A DNA stretch of 64,000 nucleotides, taken from Nemophila menziesii. Its lineage: Eukaryota > Streptophyta > Magnoliopsida > Boraginales > Hydrophyllaceae. This document shows, piece by piece, positions 22,358 through 32,699 of the stretch. Made by a program: the position numbers and the translations under genes. The notes under the pieces are model-generated. The model was given only the letters and a program-made list of their open reading frames with translations. It did no database searches and was not told the origin of the DNA. The stretch spans positions 16,979,730-17,043,729 of the forward strand of contig JARWIR010000001.1 in the NCBI GenBank assembly GCA_029959085.1. Direction: 5' to 3'. Numbering within the stretch: the stretch's first letter is position 1; the number at the start of each line of letters is the position of its first letter.

Positions 22358-23388
22358 CTATTTGGCAAGTGGCTCATTTCCTACCTACCTTTTAGCTAAA
22401 TTGATTATCAAAGTGGACATCCCAACTACTAGAGTGGGTTAAATTGTAATTTCGGATATTTTAATATATTGGAAAAGCTTTTGAAGAAAAATAAGTCAAA
22501 AAAGACACCTCAAACTTGATAACATCAGTATGTATCCACAACCACACACTCATCATCATTGATCTGATCACTTCAGCTAAATCCCTTTATCATGGTGAGC
22601 GTTTCTTCTTTTCTCTTTTTCATAAAAATTTATTATATTTTGCCAAACAGATGTAAAGGCTAGCCGTGGTGGTGGATGACTCAAAGGAGCTGAAGCTATA
22701 GTCAAACTGGCGAAAGTCTTGTTCTTGCAGTGTTGGTATAGTTATCAAATTCAAGGGTAATAACTTTTACTTTATCGTGTAGATTGTACATCTTATTTGA
22801 TTTGTGACTCTTGGTAAAGTTTGATTCTAATCTGGTATATGTTAAATCAAATGATCTCTTAGAACTATAGAAGGTTGATACTAAAGATTAAGGGTTAAAT
22901 TATCATAGTAAGCCCAGGATTTAAATCTATATAGTAATTATTGGAGCCGATCTAAGCAACCGTTGTTATGTAGCCAAGTCCAAAGTTCAAATTTGTTCTT
23001 AGGTTTGTATATTGTTAGGCTTGTAATGCGTGGTGATTCACTGCTTGAATAATCTGAGAAGGGGGTTATTTGTCAATGCTTCTTGCTATTTTGTAATTTG
23101 CAATATATTTTAATGATCAAGGCTCAACTTTTGAATGTGTGTATGTACATATAGGATCGGAAAGCAGTGAATTTGCTCCACGAAGAGAGAAATCTAATCC
23201 TGGTTAGTAATTTTCACGCCACCTTTGTACTCTCTTGTTGCTTCAAATTGATTGAGTAAAAATATTCAAAATTACAAAAAAAATTCTAGGTGGGTCCGTG
23301 AATGATGTGGGAATAAATGGTTGCAGAAAGAGATTCCGTTGTAACACAATGAAATTGCAATTTATTATTTGGCATCCTCAGCACTCCC
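22358..23388. other. Intergenic with one possible short exon
   Basis: No gene can be supported with confidence. The stretch 23157-23203 looks like an exon (acceptor ATATAG, frame DRKAVNLLHEERNLIL, then GTTAGT). More exon-like pieces lie at 23715-23842 and 23925-23980. Together they could be a small spliced gene or its relic. I do not recognise the protein. Confidence 0.3.
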
Positions 23389-23556
23389 TCATGAAGTAAG
23401 AATTTCATAGTCATCTATGAAACCTTGCTTAACTTTAAGAAGAGCCTGTCTTTCCCTCTCTATGCATATAATTCTAGCATCGCTAATTTGTGAATGTAAT
23501 GAAAGACAGAGACAAAACAATAGAAATAACTGTATGTAAAATCTGTTTTTGTCCAT
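23389..23556 (-). pseudogene. LRR receptor-like protein, N-terminal fragment
   Basis: From an ATG at 23556 the minus strand encodes a hydrophobic signal peptide (FYIQLFLLFCLCLSLHSQ). This is followed by the opening of an LRRNT_2 cap (IICIERERQALLKVKQGF, then IDDYEIL), as in plasma-membrane LRR receptor-like proteins of the EIX/Cf type. The frame stops after about 55 residues where the cap should continue with its CCxW motif, and no repeats follow. A related fragment lies 90 bases away on the opposite strand. Confidence 0.7.
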
Positions 23557-23646
23557 GGTAATGAAAAAGTGAATTGGTTTTGAGATTTCATATATATCTA
23601 AGGTTTCATTTCGGTCTTTCATTACATTTCATAAATTAGCAATGGT

Positions 23647-23751
23647 AGAGTTATATGTAATGAGAGTGAAAGACAAGCTTTTCTTAAATATAAGCAAGGT
23701 TTCATAGATGACTAATGGGGAAGGGCTGAGGATGCTAAAGAATGCTGCAAA
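23647..23751 (+). pseudogene. LRR receptor-like protein, second N-terminal fragment (opposite strand)
   Basis: The plus strand reads RVICNESERQAFLKYKQGF, then IDD, a stop, and WGRAEDAKECCK: the same LRRNT_2 cap as the fragment at 23389-23556. It includes the ECCK end of the cap that the other one lacks, and a few codons are missing around the stop. The pair forms an imperfect inverted repeat with a loop of roughly 100-200 bases. Confidence 0.65.
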
Positions 23752-25010
23752 ACTGTACCATGGGCTTAATGAGAAGTATATTTTGGAAAGAGTTGGGCCT
23801 GAGGAGATTGTACCATGGCCTATAATGCATACAGCAAAAGGTTTTATTAATTATTAATTATTTATTATTTTGTGTGAGCAGAGTAATTATTTACTGCTAT
23901 GCATACTCTTATTTTATGTTGCAGCAACTGGTGGCTTGTCTGAAAGGCATCAAAAGATTGGAAAATTCATTATTTGACATTATGGTAATGACTATAAAGA
24001 TGGAAAATTCATGAATTTCATGGTTCCTAGTTACATGCATGTGACCTTGATGTGTCTGTTGTATCAAATTATAGTGGTTGTTTGTCAGTAGAATACATGA
24101 CATTAAAAGTTATCAGGACACACATGTTATTCCTCTTCTTTTTTTGGTTTGACAAGTAATATTATTAGCATAATATTCCAAAACTTGATTTGAGGTATAG
24201 TCACACAAGCTAAGCAAACCATAATAAATGGTAGCTAAACGCCTACAGAAAAGATTGTAAAAGCTAATACAAACTACAAGCAAGTACTACAAACAAGCTA
24301 AAAGACTTTACTACACAATTATTCCCATAATTTTAGCTTCCATGCTTGACTAAATTGCAAGTTAGCAGCAGCAGTTACTCACGGTAAAAGCACCCTCATG
24401 AAGCATAACATACACATAATTCTCAAATTTCTGCAAATACTTTCCTGCGTTGCAAACTTATGAGAATATACCTTTTTATCCAAATACAATTCATACAGAA
24501 GAGCTTGAAATTCCATAAGTCTTAAAGTTGTAGCAGCTAGTGATTTGTTTATGCAGCTTTTCTCGAATAAGCTAATACAATTGCTCCAACTTTTAATATT
24601 GCAATATTGTCTTCCATTACCTTGTTAGCAAGAGTATACAACATAGAAAATTTGCTATTAAATGTTTGTTAGTTAGGTACTTTAATGGTTTGTAGAGTTT
24701 TAACATGTTTGTATTTTGAACAAGTTCTTCAAACTTGTTGTTCGTTATATGGATTTGGCTCTTCATACCTACAAAAATATAAATGAGATACATCAATGGA
24801 TTTTGGTGATTCTTGCACATACAAACTTACATTAAAAAATTCCTAGCCTATTGCCATTAAGCAAATCTATAATCTATTGATTATCAGCACAACGGAATTT
24901 CACCAAGAACTTCACAAAATTCAATAAAAATCAAATCTTTGAATATCCGAGAGAAAAACCTAACAAAATCCATAATCAAATCGCTTTTAAGTGCGAAGTT
25001 CAACCCACTT
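23752..25010. other. Intergenic
   Basis: AT-rich. Apart from the possible exon pieces at 23760-23842 and 23925-23980 (the latter reading QQLVACLKGIKRLENSLFDI between TTGCAG and GTAATG), I see no gene, RNA or repeat structure. Confidence 0.35.
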
Positions 25011-25154
25011 TCCGAAGAGCATAATTTAGGGAATATAACTATTATTCGTAAGAAATTCAAATACCTGTGCATACTTGATCTGGAAAATATTTGCTTTAGT
25101 CAAGATTATATGCAGCTTCCTGATGCCATTATGGAGCTGATTCATTCATATTAG
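25011..25154 (+). pseudogene. NB-LRR resistance-protein fragment
   Basis: A 48-codon piece reads SEEHNLGNITIIRKKFKYLC, then ILDLENI, and later LPDAIMELIHS. This matches the pattern of the link and first leucine-rich repeats of plant NB-LRR proteins (KFKLLRVLDLE...LPDAIGNLIHL). The frame stops at once, and no NB-ARC motif (P-loop, GLPL, MHD) is found nearby. It is a short relic. Confidence 0.5.
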
Positions 25155-26028
25155 AGGCAAGCAGCCATAAAAGTTGGCAAATTTCTTCAAAGATGAGGAA
25201 AACGACAAAAATTTCATGTTAATTCATCATTTTACTGAAAATTATGTTGATGAATTTCTTTCTATTGTGTAAAATTTGAGTATCGAGAATAAATTCCTCT
25301 CTGTTTAGAGATTCCATTCCAAGTTGTTGTGGTTTGTCTTTCTTCTTCCCTTCTTAAGAGATCATACAAAAACCCTTATTCAATTCTTTCTTGTATTAGT
25401 GACTAATAAGTTTTTATAATCCTATAAAAAGCATAGCATCTACAGTTATTCAGCATATTTCGACTACCTCAATTGCAAACATTTTCTTTCTGTTAGATCT
25501 AATGTGTATAAAATATAAAACTAAATCTAATACAATAATCAACAAATAAACATTGTATCTACAAGAAGAAAAAATGTTAAGATGGTCCACTGCAAGTCCA
25601 TAAAGCTGCAGATTTTCAAGAATGGCATATAATGTGATTGGACACTAATTGAAGCAAAATGACACACCCAAATAAATATTCACAAAAAGCAACTTAACAA
25701 GTAAACCAAAATATCCCCCCTTCATTCCTCATCCACAACAAAATTGCTCCAAGGAAAACAGAATCTATGCAATCAATAGAAACATATTAAGCAAAAAGAA
25801 ACAAAACTACAAAATTATGGTATGCACAGAAACAATTTCATAATGCAATCAACAGCCATAGAAGCAGAATAAACATACATAAAGAGACTTAAGTAGCTAA
25901 AATCAAGTCATTTCAGATTCAACGAAATTCTGAGCTTTAACAACAAATCTCTATTACAATAAATATTGTTATATATTAAAACGTAAATCAAAAAACAAGA
26001 TAGCACACTTGCGGATCATCTGCTTAAG
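25155..26028. other. Intergenic, downstream of RPF2
   Basis: AT-rich, including the likely 3' untranslated region of RPF2 next to 26029. No gene or clear repeat seen. Confidence 0.4.
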
Positions 26029-27471
26029 CTAAACAAAACTGTATTCCTCCTCCATATCCATTTTCTGCTTCTTTTCTTCAGGTTCCTCACCCTTCTCCTT
26101 CTTCTCTTTCTTCTCCTTCTTAGCTTCTCTACGCTCTCTCTTCAATCCTTTTACCATGCTAGGTTGTGGCATATCTCCCATCTATATATATATATATATA
26201 TAAATACATACAAACACATTATATATATGCACGCATGATACTAAGAAATTAACATCAAAATATACCTTTTGCTCTGGTACATATAACTTTCCGATTTTGC
26301 CTTCAATTGGATCTTTCTTCACATTCTTCTCCTGAAATAACAGCATCGACTTAGAATATGTATATAGCAATATTTATTATTATTATTATTATTACGAGAA
26401 TGTATACAAACAAATAAACAAACAAACCTTCTTCTTTGCTGAACCAAGTGTTGTTTTCATAGCTTCTTTCTTCAGTCTTTCATCAGGTTGTCTATGTCTA
26501 CGAACTACCAAATCCATAGATGGGCCCACCTCAACTAACTCCATGCGTGGGACTATTGTACCAGACTTCTTAAGCCTTAGTGCACAATGAGTGAAAAACA
26601 CACGGTTTGAAGACACAGCTGTACAAACATACACACGATCTAAACCAGCAAGATTCAAATTTGTCACAACCTGAAAAGGTCAAATCCATGCTTATTAAGA
26701 AAAAACAAAAAGTCAATAGGATATATAATGAATAGAGTTTAACAAACCTCTCCTCGAAATAGTTCAAGTAAAACTTCTTTCAAATGTTTAAGCTCTTCAA
26801 CACTCTCAAATCCTTCACCCATAAAAGCAAAAAAGGGTTTGGTACCAATATGAGGAGCCATCTTCTTATCATATGATGAGAATGAATGCATGCTTTTGAA
26901 ATTTTCCACTCCAACCTCAACAAGATCATAAATATGATGGTCATAAGTTCTCCCCATTACAAGATTGTGGGGCCTCTTCTTTGAATGTGAACCAAACTGC
27001 AAACAATATTGAAATATATAACATGGCTAATTCATATATATTGAATATAATTAAAATAGACCTCTCAAATAAGCGCATTAAAAGTAGTGTTAGGCAAAAT
27101 ATACTCACCACAAAAATACTACAATCGGTTTTAAGAGAGTAAAACTCCAAAGAAGTTTCGCCCCCACTTTCAAATGGTCTGACATTATCATTCTTTCGGG
27201 AATACTTAATCGAACTTTCTCTCTTAAGATGATAAATTTCAGTCAACACTTCATTCACTACATTACTAGTTTTCATCCCATGAAAAATTAATGTCTTCTT
27301 CCCTGTTTCAACCTAACACCATACACAAAATAATTGTAATAATTATAGCTATTTTCATGCTTAATATTCTGCAAAAAAATCAATATAATTAGGAAAACTC
27401 ACGAGTTTCGGGGCACGTTTTTCGATCGCTCGCCTGATTCTTGGCTTTTGCGGTGTCTTTATTCTCAACAT
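26029..27471 (-). CDS. RPF2: Ribosome production factor 2 (Brix-domain protein)
   Basis: Six coding exons on the minus strand, all phase 0: 27471-27403, 27312-27109, 26996-26748, 26670-26428, 26331-26266 and 26181-26029. They encode 327 residues. The start MLRIKTPQKPRIRRAIEKRA and the conserved blocks TLIFHGMKTSN, SHSKKRPHNLVMGRT, FKSMHSFSSYDKKMAPHIG and GPSMDLVVRRHRQP identify the RPF2 type of Brix protein. The C-terminus is lysine- and glutamate-rich and likely nuclear-targeting. RPF2 acts in the nucleolus with RRS1 to load 5S RNA and ribosomal proteins L5 and L11 into pre-60S particles. The size fits the family, and the gene looks intact. The last intron ends in a (TA)n run directly at its acceptor. 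Confidence 0.93.
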
Positions 27472-27481
27472 CTTTAATCAG

Positions 27482-27690
27482 CTGCCAAAAATTGTAGCAA
27501 CAATTAGATAAACTAATTCGTAAAGAAATACGTTTTTATAAAAAAGAACTTGGTGTATTTCAATAAAAACGATATAATTGAGATTAAACTTTTCAGTATA
27601 AATAAGAAAATATCAACAGATGAATAAACTCACTGATGAAGAGAAGACACAAGAAGGTGTGTTTGTGTATGACTAGGGTTTTGTAAAGGA
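27482..27690 (-). promoter_or_regulatory. RPF2 5' untranslated intron and telo-box
   Basis: Upstream of the RPF2 start an intron can be placed at 27633-27482 (donor ATCA then GTGAGT, acceptor TTTGGCAG). A non-coding first exon lies above 27634. A telo-box (AAACCCTA on the minus strand, 27674-27681) lies at the probable transcription start. Telo-boxes are common in promoters of plant translation and ribosome-biogenesis genes. Confidence 0.6.
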
Positions 27691-27924
27691 TTTTTGAAAT
27701 CGGAAGCAAACAGCACTTTATTATGTGTTATGCGGTGTTTTTTCCTTTGGGCTTGAACAAGGCCGGACTGGCCAGCAGCCGGGCTACTGTCTAGGCCCAG
27801 ACTATGCCAATACAATAATAAAATAGGATTTTTGCATACAAAAATAAATTGGCCCAAACCATCTGATATTTCTCTTTTATATTTGGAAGTGAACATACTC
27901 ACTCATATTTGCTTAGACCAACTC

Positions 27925-28270
27925 AACCTGGATCTTATCGGTTCCCGGACCGGACTGCTCTCAGGGAAAAACCGGACCGAAACGATCTACTAGCTACCGG
28001 TTCGGTTTTTTTTAAGGACCGCACCAAACTGGACCGGACCGCTACCTAGATTTTAGTTTTTTTTTTAAAAAAAAAAATATACGCTATAAGGACCGGAAAA
28101 CCGGTTCAAAACCGTTATACTAGTTTCCCTTACATGATCGGTTTCCAATTCAAGAAAAATAAATACCCGACTGGAACGGTAAGCCTAGCACCGGAGTTGA
28201 CCAGACCGGTCTGTTAAGCGTTATGACCGATAAGCGTTATGACCAGACCGGTCTGTTAAGCGTTATGTCG
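27925..28270. repeat. GGACCGG-rich repeat with a duplicated palindrome
   Basis: Many short motifs of the ACCGG/CCGGT type in both orientations (27940-28130), a poly-T/poly-A dyad near 28060, and the 12-bp perfect palindrome CAGACCGGTCTG twice (about 28203 and 28244). The sequence around each copy, AAGCGTTATGACC, is also repeated. It looks like a decayed MITE or its end. No gene present. Confidence 0.55.
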
Positions 28271-28299
28271 ATCCTTAATAACCACGATCACTTATTCAC

Positions 28300-29860
28300 C
28301 AAGTCCTAAAAGGGTTATATTTTCAGGATGTTGATATCCTTTACTCCCATTCTATTAGGGGTGCCTCCTGGGTCTAGAACAACATCACGAATGGGTGTAA
28401 TTTTCTTAAGCAACATGTTATTAAACCTATAGGGGATGGTCATTAAACTCTCATTTGGGAGGACAACTGGTCAGGTATTTCCTTGACTAAACCTCCCATT
28501 ACGGTACTGATCCCTCTTTCCCTAAGTTTGTCGTTGATCTTGTTCATACGCTTGCCAAAACCTGGAAGGTGGAAATGATTCAGTCCCTTTGTACCCCGAA
28601 TATAACCTCTGACATTTTAAACTGAACATCCCTTGTTTTGAAAGGCCCATTAATTATGTGTGGCCTCATCATAAAACTGGGATGTACTCTTCTAAGTCAG
28701 GTTATTCCTACGTTATTGGATCATTCATCCTCCCTCCTAATAATCATACTCTTTCATCATTTATTGATCGTGATATTCTTGCTCTGAGTTGGACCTCGAT
28801 TGCTCCTCCTAAATTTAAGTTCTTTATTTGGCGTATCCTCGTGAATGCCCTATTTCCTGAGAAGAATATATTCATTAGTTAATGTTCAAGTTCTAATATT
28901 TGTAATATATGTCTTAAGGAAGAGGAAACTATAGAGTATATTTTTCTTAAATGTGAATGGACTAGGAAGTTCTGGTGTATTTACTCCCTTTATTGCTGCA
29001 TAGACCTTTTTTCAATTCGAGTATTAATAGCTGGATTGGTATGATGCTAGATAGAGTCCAAACCAAGAAAGAAAAAATGAAAATGTTACTTATTATTATC
29101 TTTTGTTTTTGGACTATATGGCTTATGCAAAATAGAATGATTTTTTATGTTATCCCAGTTAACTTTGATACTTGGTTGATCCTTTTGAATACTACCTGCA
29201 TGGATATTTTTTGTTTGGAAGGAGCTACATCAAGAACCCCACATATTCCCCTGTTATTACCACACCTAATTGGAAGTCCACCTTTGTTACGTGGTCCCCT
29301 CCTTCTCAACTCATATCCAAAATTAACGTTGATACTTCTTATAAATCGGGAAAGTCTTTTCTGCTGTCGTAGCCCATGATTGGAAAGGAGAGGTCATTTT
29401 TGGCTTTGCCATGAACTCTTCCGCCTGTTCAAGTTTTGAGGCTGAAGCAAAAGCATTACGTAGCGCGCTACATTTTGCAATTGATAATGTCTCCTCATGC
29501 ACCAGTTGCCTAATGTAGAAGCAGTAATTCAAGTCGTGCAGTCTCCTAGCGTGTAATGTTCTTAGAAGAAAATGTCTATCCTAGAAGACATCAAAAGTAT
29601 GACCAAATCCCACCCTCAAATTCAAATTTGTGGGATTCGAAGAAATGCTAATAAGGATGCGGACTGGCTAGTTAAAGATTTCTCTAATTCTATTCTCCCT
29701 GTTAATTGAATATGTAATTTTCCTTTTGATCTTAAGTTTATTTTGTGAAATGGCGTTTACTCTTTCCCCATACTGGTGTGGGTTGATCCATACTAGTAGA
29801 TTTTAGTTATATAAGCCTTATTTTGCCTAAAATATAAATTGATATCATTATCCAAAAAAA
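28300..29860 (+). pseudogene. LINE C, 3' fragment: zinc-binding region and RNase H
   Basis: The plus strand reads the post-RT region (KGLYFQDVDILYSHSIRGAS, about 28310-28370), then the zf-RVT block WPHHKTGMYSSKSGY, and a zinc motif CNICLKEEETIEYIFLKC near 28905-28955. An RNase H domain follows at 29320-29705 (KINVDTSYKSG, FEAEAKALRSALHFA, NANKDADWLVKDF). A short A-run at 29853-29860 ends it. Frames shift repeatedly. The RT and endonuclease are missing, so this is a 5'-truncated dead copy. Confidence 0.78.
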
Positions 29861-29969
29861 TATAATTGGATGTTTTTCAACCCTATCTTTATCTCTCAGT
29901 CGTTGGCTATTATCTCTATTCAGCCCCCTCTACATCTCTCTATTCTCTCTCCAGCCTTCGTACCAAACC

Positions 29970-30125
29970 GCCACAGCCTTTCTCACCTTCGCACGAAGCT
30001 GCTCTCCTGCACAAGAAAACTGCCGCCTCTCACCTTCGCACCAAGCCGCTCTCCTGCACAAGAAAATCGCCGCCTCTCACCTTTGCACCAAGTCGTTCTC
30101 CACTGCCAAGAAAACCGCCACCACT
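29970..30125. repeat. 47-bp tandem repeat
   Basis: About three units of a 47-bp sequence containing CTCACCTTCGCACCAAGC and CTCCTGCACAAGAAAA, with starts 47 bp apart at 30023 and 30070. Because 47 is not a multiple of three, each unit is read in a different frame, and the open frames here are probably incidental. Confidence 0.65.
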
Positions 30126-30199
30126 CATAGACCATTCTCCACCATCATCAAGTCCGCTTACAAAGAATCCAAATAAAGGTAAAAAAGTGATTCATTTTT

Positions 30200-30660
30200 A
30201 ACCTAATCTCACCACTTTTAATATTTTACATCTATTGGAAGGCTTTTACTATATGAGAAGTTATGCGAGTTTTGTCGATCTTGTGTGAAGAGATTTTCTT
30301 TTTCTTTTTTCAGTGCGAGTATGAAGAGTTGTGTTTCATTTTTTTGTTCAAATGCGAGTGGGAAGAGATTATCACGTTTCATTGTTTTTATTAACATGAA
30401 ACAAATGTTTCATTGTTTTTAAACGTTTACTTATAATTTTCTTTGTTTTTGTTATACTTACTTGTAGTAGATTGTGAGTGTGAAGAAATTATCATGTTTC
30501 ATTGTTTTTGCAAAGAAAATTCTCAACATTTAGTTTTTCATTTTTTTTCTTATACTGATATTTTTGAATTGTTTTTGTAGTAAAAATCCTTATGGAACAA
30601 CTGCTGGAGATGGCCTAACATAACCCAAAAAGAAGGAAGATGTCCATTCACAAACGGGGT
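30200..30660. other. Intergenic
   Basis: AT-rich, with repeated short motifs (TCATTGTTTTT, GAAGAGATT). No gene seen. Confidence 0.35.
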
Positions 30661-31275
30661 GAATTGGATACGGGTACGTACCCACCTGGGTACAAACCTG
30701 TTATTTTAGAATTGGGTACGTACGCACCTGGGTACAAAACTGTTGTATCTTTGTAATTGTTTTGCAGTAGATATCTCAACACTTTGTTTTTCGTTTTTGA
30801 ATTGGTACATACCCGTTAGTTTGATTGCTTGTGATACTTGTTGGTTTTGTAGTTGTCGGATTAGTATGAGTATGCACTAATCTCGTTTGTATGGAGTTCT
30901 TGTTGTTCTTTACTCTTACTATCCTTGTACTTTGAATTGGGTACGTACTAGCTAGGTATATACCCATCATGGACATGAATTTTGACACAGACAAAAACCA
31001 TTGGGTTTATACCCAAATGCTTGTAGGACCTATAATGTAATTATATGAAAATGACTTTATAACAATTATAAAACGGGACATAGGTACATGCCTAGATAGA
31101 ATTATAACGTAAGAAGTATTTCAGCAAAGGCACACTCCATGGGTGCATATCCAACTAGAATATTATACGTGTTGTAAAATAAATTGGAGTAAACAGATAT
31201 TACGTACACACCTGACGAGTTAATTTATAAAAGGGGTACATACATTAATTATGTACATACCCAACGAGTTAATTA
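30661..31275. repeat. GTACGTAC-rich repeat region
   Basis: Two adjacent 42-bp units with GGGTACGTAC and CACCTGGGTACAAA lie at about 30672 and 30714. Scattered degenerate copies follow of the type GGTACGTAC, GGTATATACCC, ACGTACACACC and GTACATACCC up to 31262. The core is self-complementary. No frame of note crosses it. Confidence 0.5.
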
Positions 31276-31831
31276 CAATAATAAAGTAAATAAATAATTG
31301 TCACTCTCTCTCTCTCTCCCGTCATAAAAGGGAAAAACGTAAAATGATCAAACCAAAAATTAGGATTAAGCCTTAAATAGGACCTTTTTGTAATTAGGTT
31401 TTAAAAAATAAGTTCTTGGAGATTAAGTCCTTTATTTGTATATTCATCAAACTAAAAAAGCATTTGGAGATTTATTGAAGATTTATTGAAACTTATATAA
31501 TTTATGGATATTTCAAATGTATTGAACTTTTTAAATTTTGAGTAATCATATATATCATTTATTCTTTGTTCATTCTTATATCATTCCTTCTGTGTCGTCT
31601 TTCATGACACTAAATCAAAAAAGAAAAAAATGTTAATTGGGATTAAAATCAATTTAGTGGTGTTTAAAATCTCTACATTAGTAGATTTTAGTATAGAGTT
31701 GAACTAATTTTAAAAGAGTTTAACTGCTTTTAATGAATTTAATTACTAGATTTCTAATGAATTCATCTTTCTTTTTTTATCATAGTTTAATTATATTGAA
31801 AATCCATAAAAATAGTGTTTTGGTAATGTAA
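31276..31831. other. Intergenic with a CT microsatellite
   Basis: A (CT)n run lies near 31302-31318. The rest is AT-rich without a gene. Confidence 0.4.
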
Positions 31832-32252
31832 TTGGGTTTGGATCCTCTCCTAACTAGCTTTCTATACTAACTATCCTAACAACCAATCATAATTAAGAAA
31901 AATATATTTTATTATATTTATTTATAATTTGTTTTTTAATCTAGTTTTTTCCTTTTTCTTTCTATTTTTAATCCTCCAGAATTATCTATAAATAGTTAGT
32001 AAATCAATTAAAAGATTATAATAGAAGTTTTATTTTAGTAGGAAGCATTTTGGAGGGAGTTTGTTATTATTTTGGATAAAAAAATAAAAATTTAGGAGTC
32101 AAAAAATATAATGTGAGAAGTAAATTGTGTAATATTTTAGGAATTAAAAAATTAATTATAGATAAATATAATAAAATATAATTTTTATTAATTATGATTA
32201 GTTGTTATGATAGTTAATATAGAAAGCTAGTTAGGAGAGGATCTAAATCCAA
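31832..32252. mobile_element. MITE with long terminal inverted repeats
   Basis: The left end (TTGGGTTTGGATCCTCTCC and on through CTAACTAGCTTTCTATA) returns as the reverse complement at the right end (TATAGAAAGCTAG, then GGAGAGGATCTAAATCCAA). The match extends for about 80 bp into ACCAATCATAATTAA and ATTTTATTATATTTAT. The total is 421 bp with no coding capacity. The target duplication is not clear, so the superfamily is open. Confidence 0.72.
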
Positions 32253-32699
32253 ATAGATAGCCATAAAGGTTTGATTTTATCACCGATCATTACTTAGGGT
32301 CCCCTTACCCAAGTACCCTGGTAGTGGAGAAGTTGCTCCTAAGTCCACCCTGACGGGGGTTACGAAGAATTTAGAATCCCGGTTAATATATAATGCTCAA
32401 TTCACCCTTAAGGTTAGAATAACAACTTAGTAAGATAGGTTCATATTAGTAACCCTAATTTATCTGACTTACATTCATATTTATTTATTTGTTTTCATTA
32501 TTTATTTATTTGCGTTAGATAATTATTCATCGTATCCTATTTTTATCTGAACATCAAAATTCATCTACGCTTATTTAATACAAGTAGATCTAACAGATTA
32601 AATCCCTGCGAACGAACTTTTCTTATCAACTAAACTTGCAAACGATCTGTAATACTTGCAGTGAGTTTCTCGTGGTAGTCAAGGGTGTGTCTTTTATTA
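32253..32699. other. Unassigned, repeat-like
   Basis: No gene. The start (32280-32400) has a GC-richer segment unlike its AT-rich neighbours, possibly a fragment of an LTR or untranslated region of another retroelement. It abuts the truncated end of the copia element below. Confidence 0.35.
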
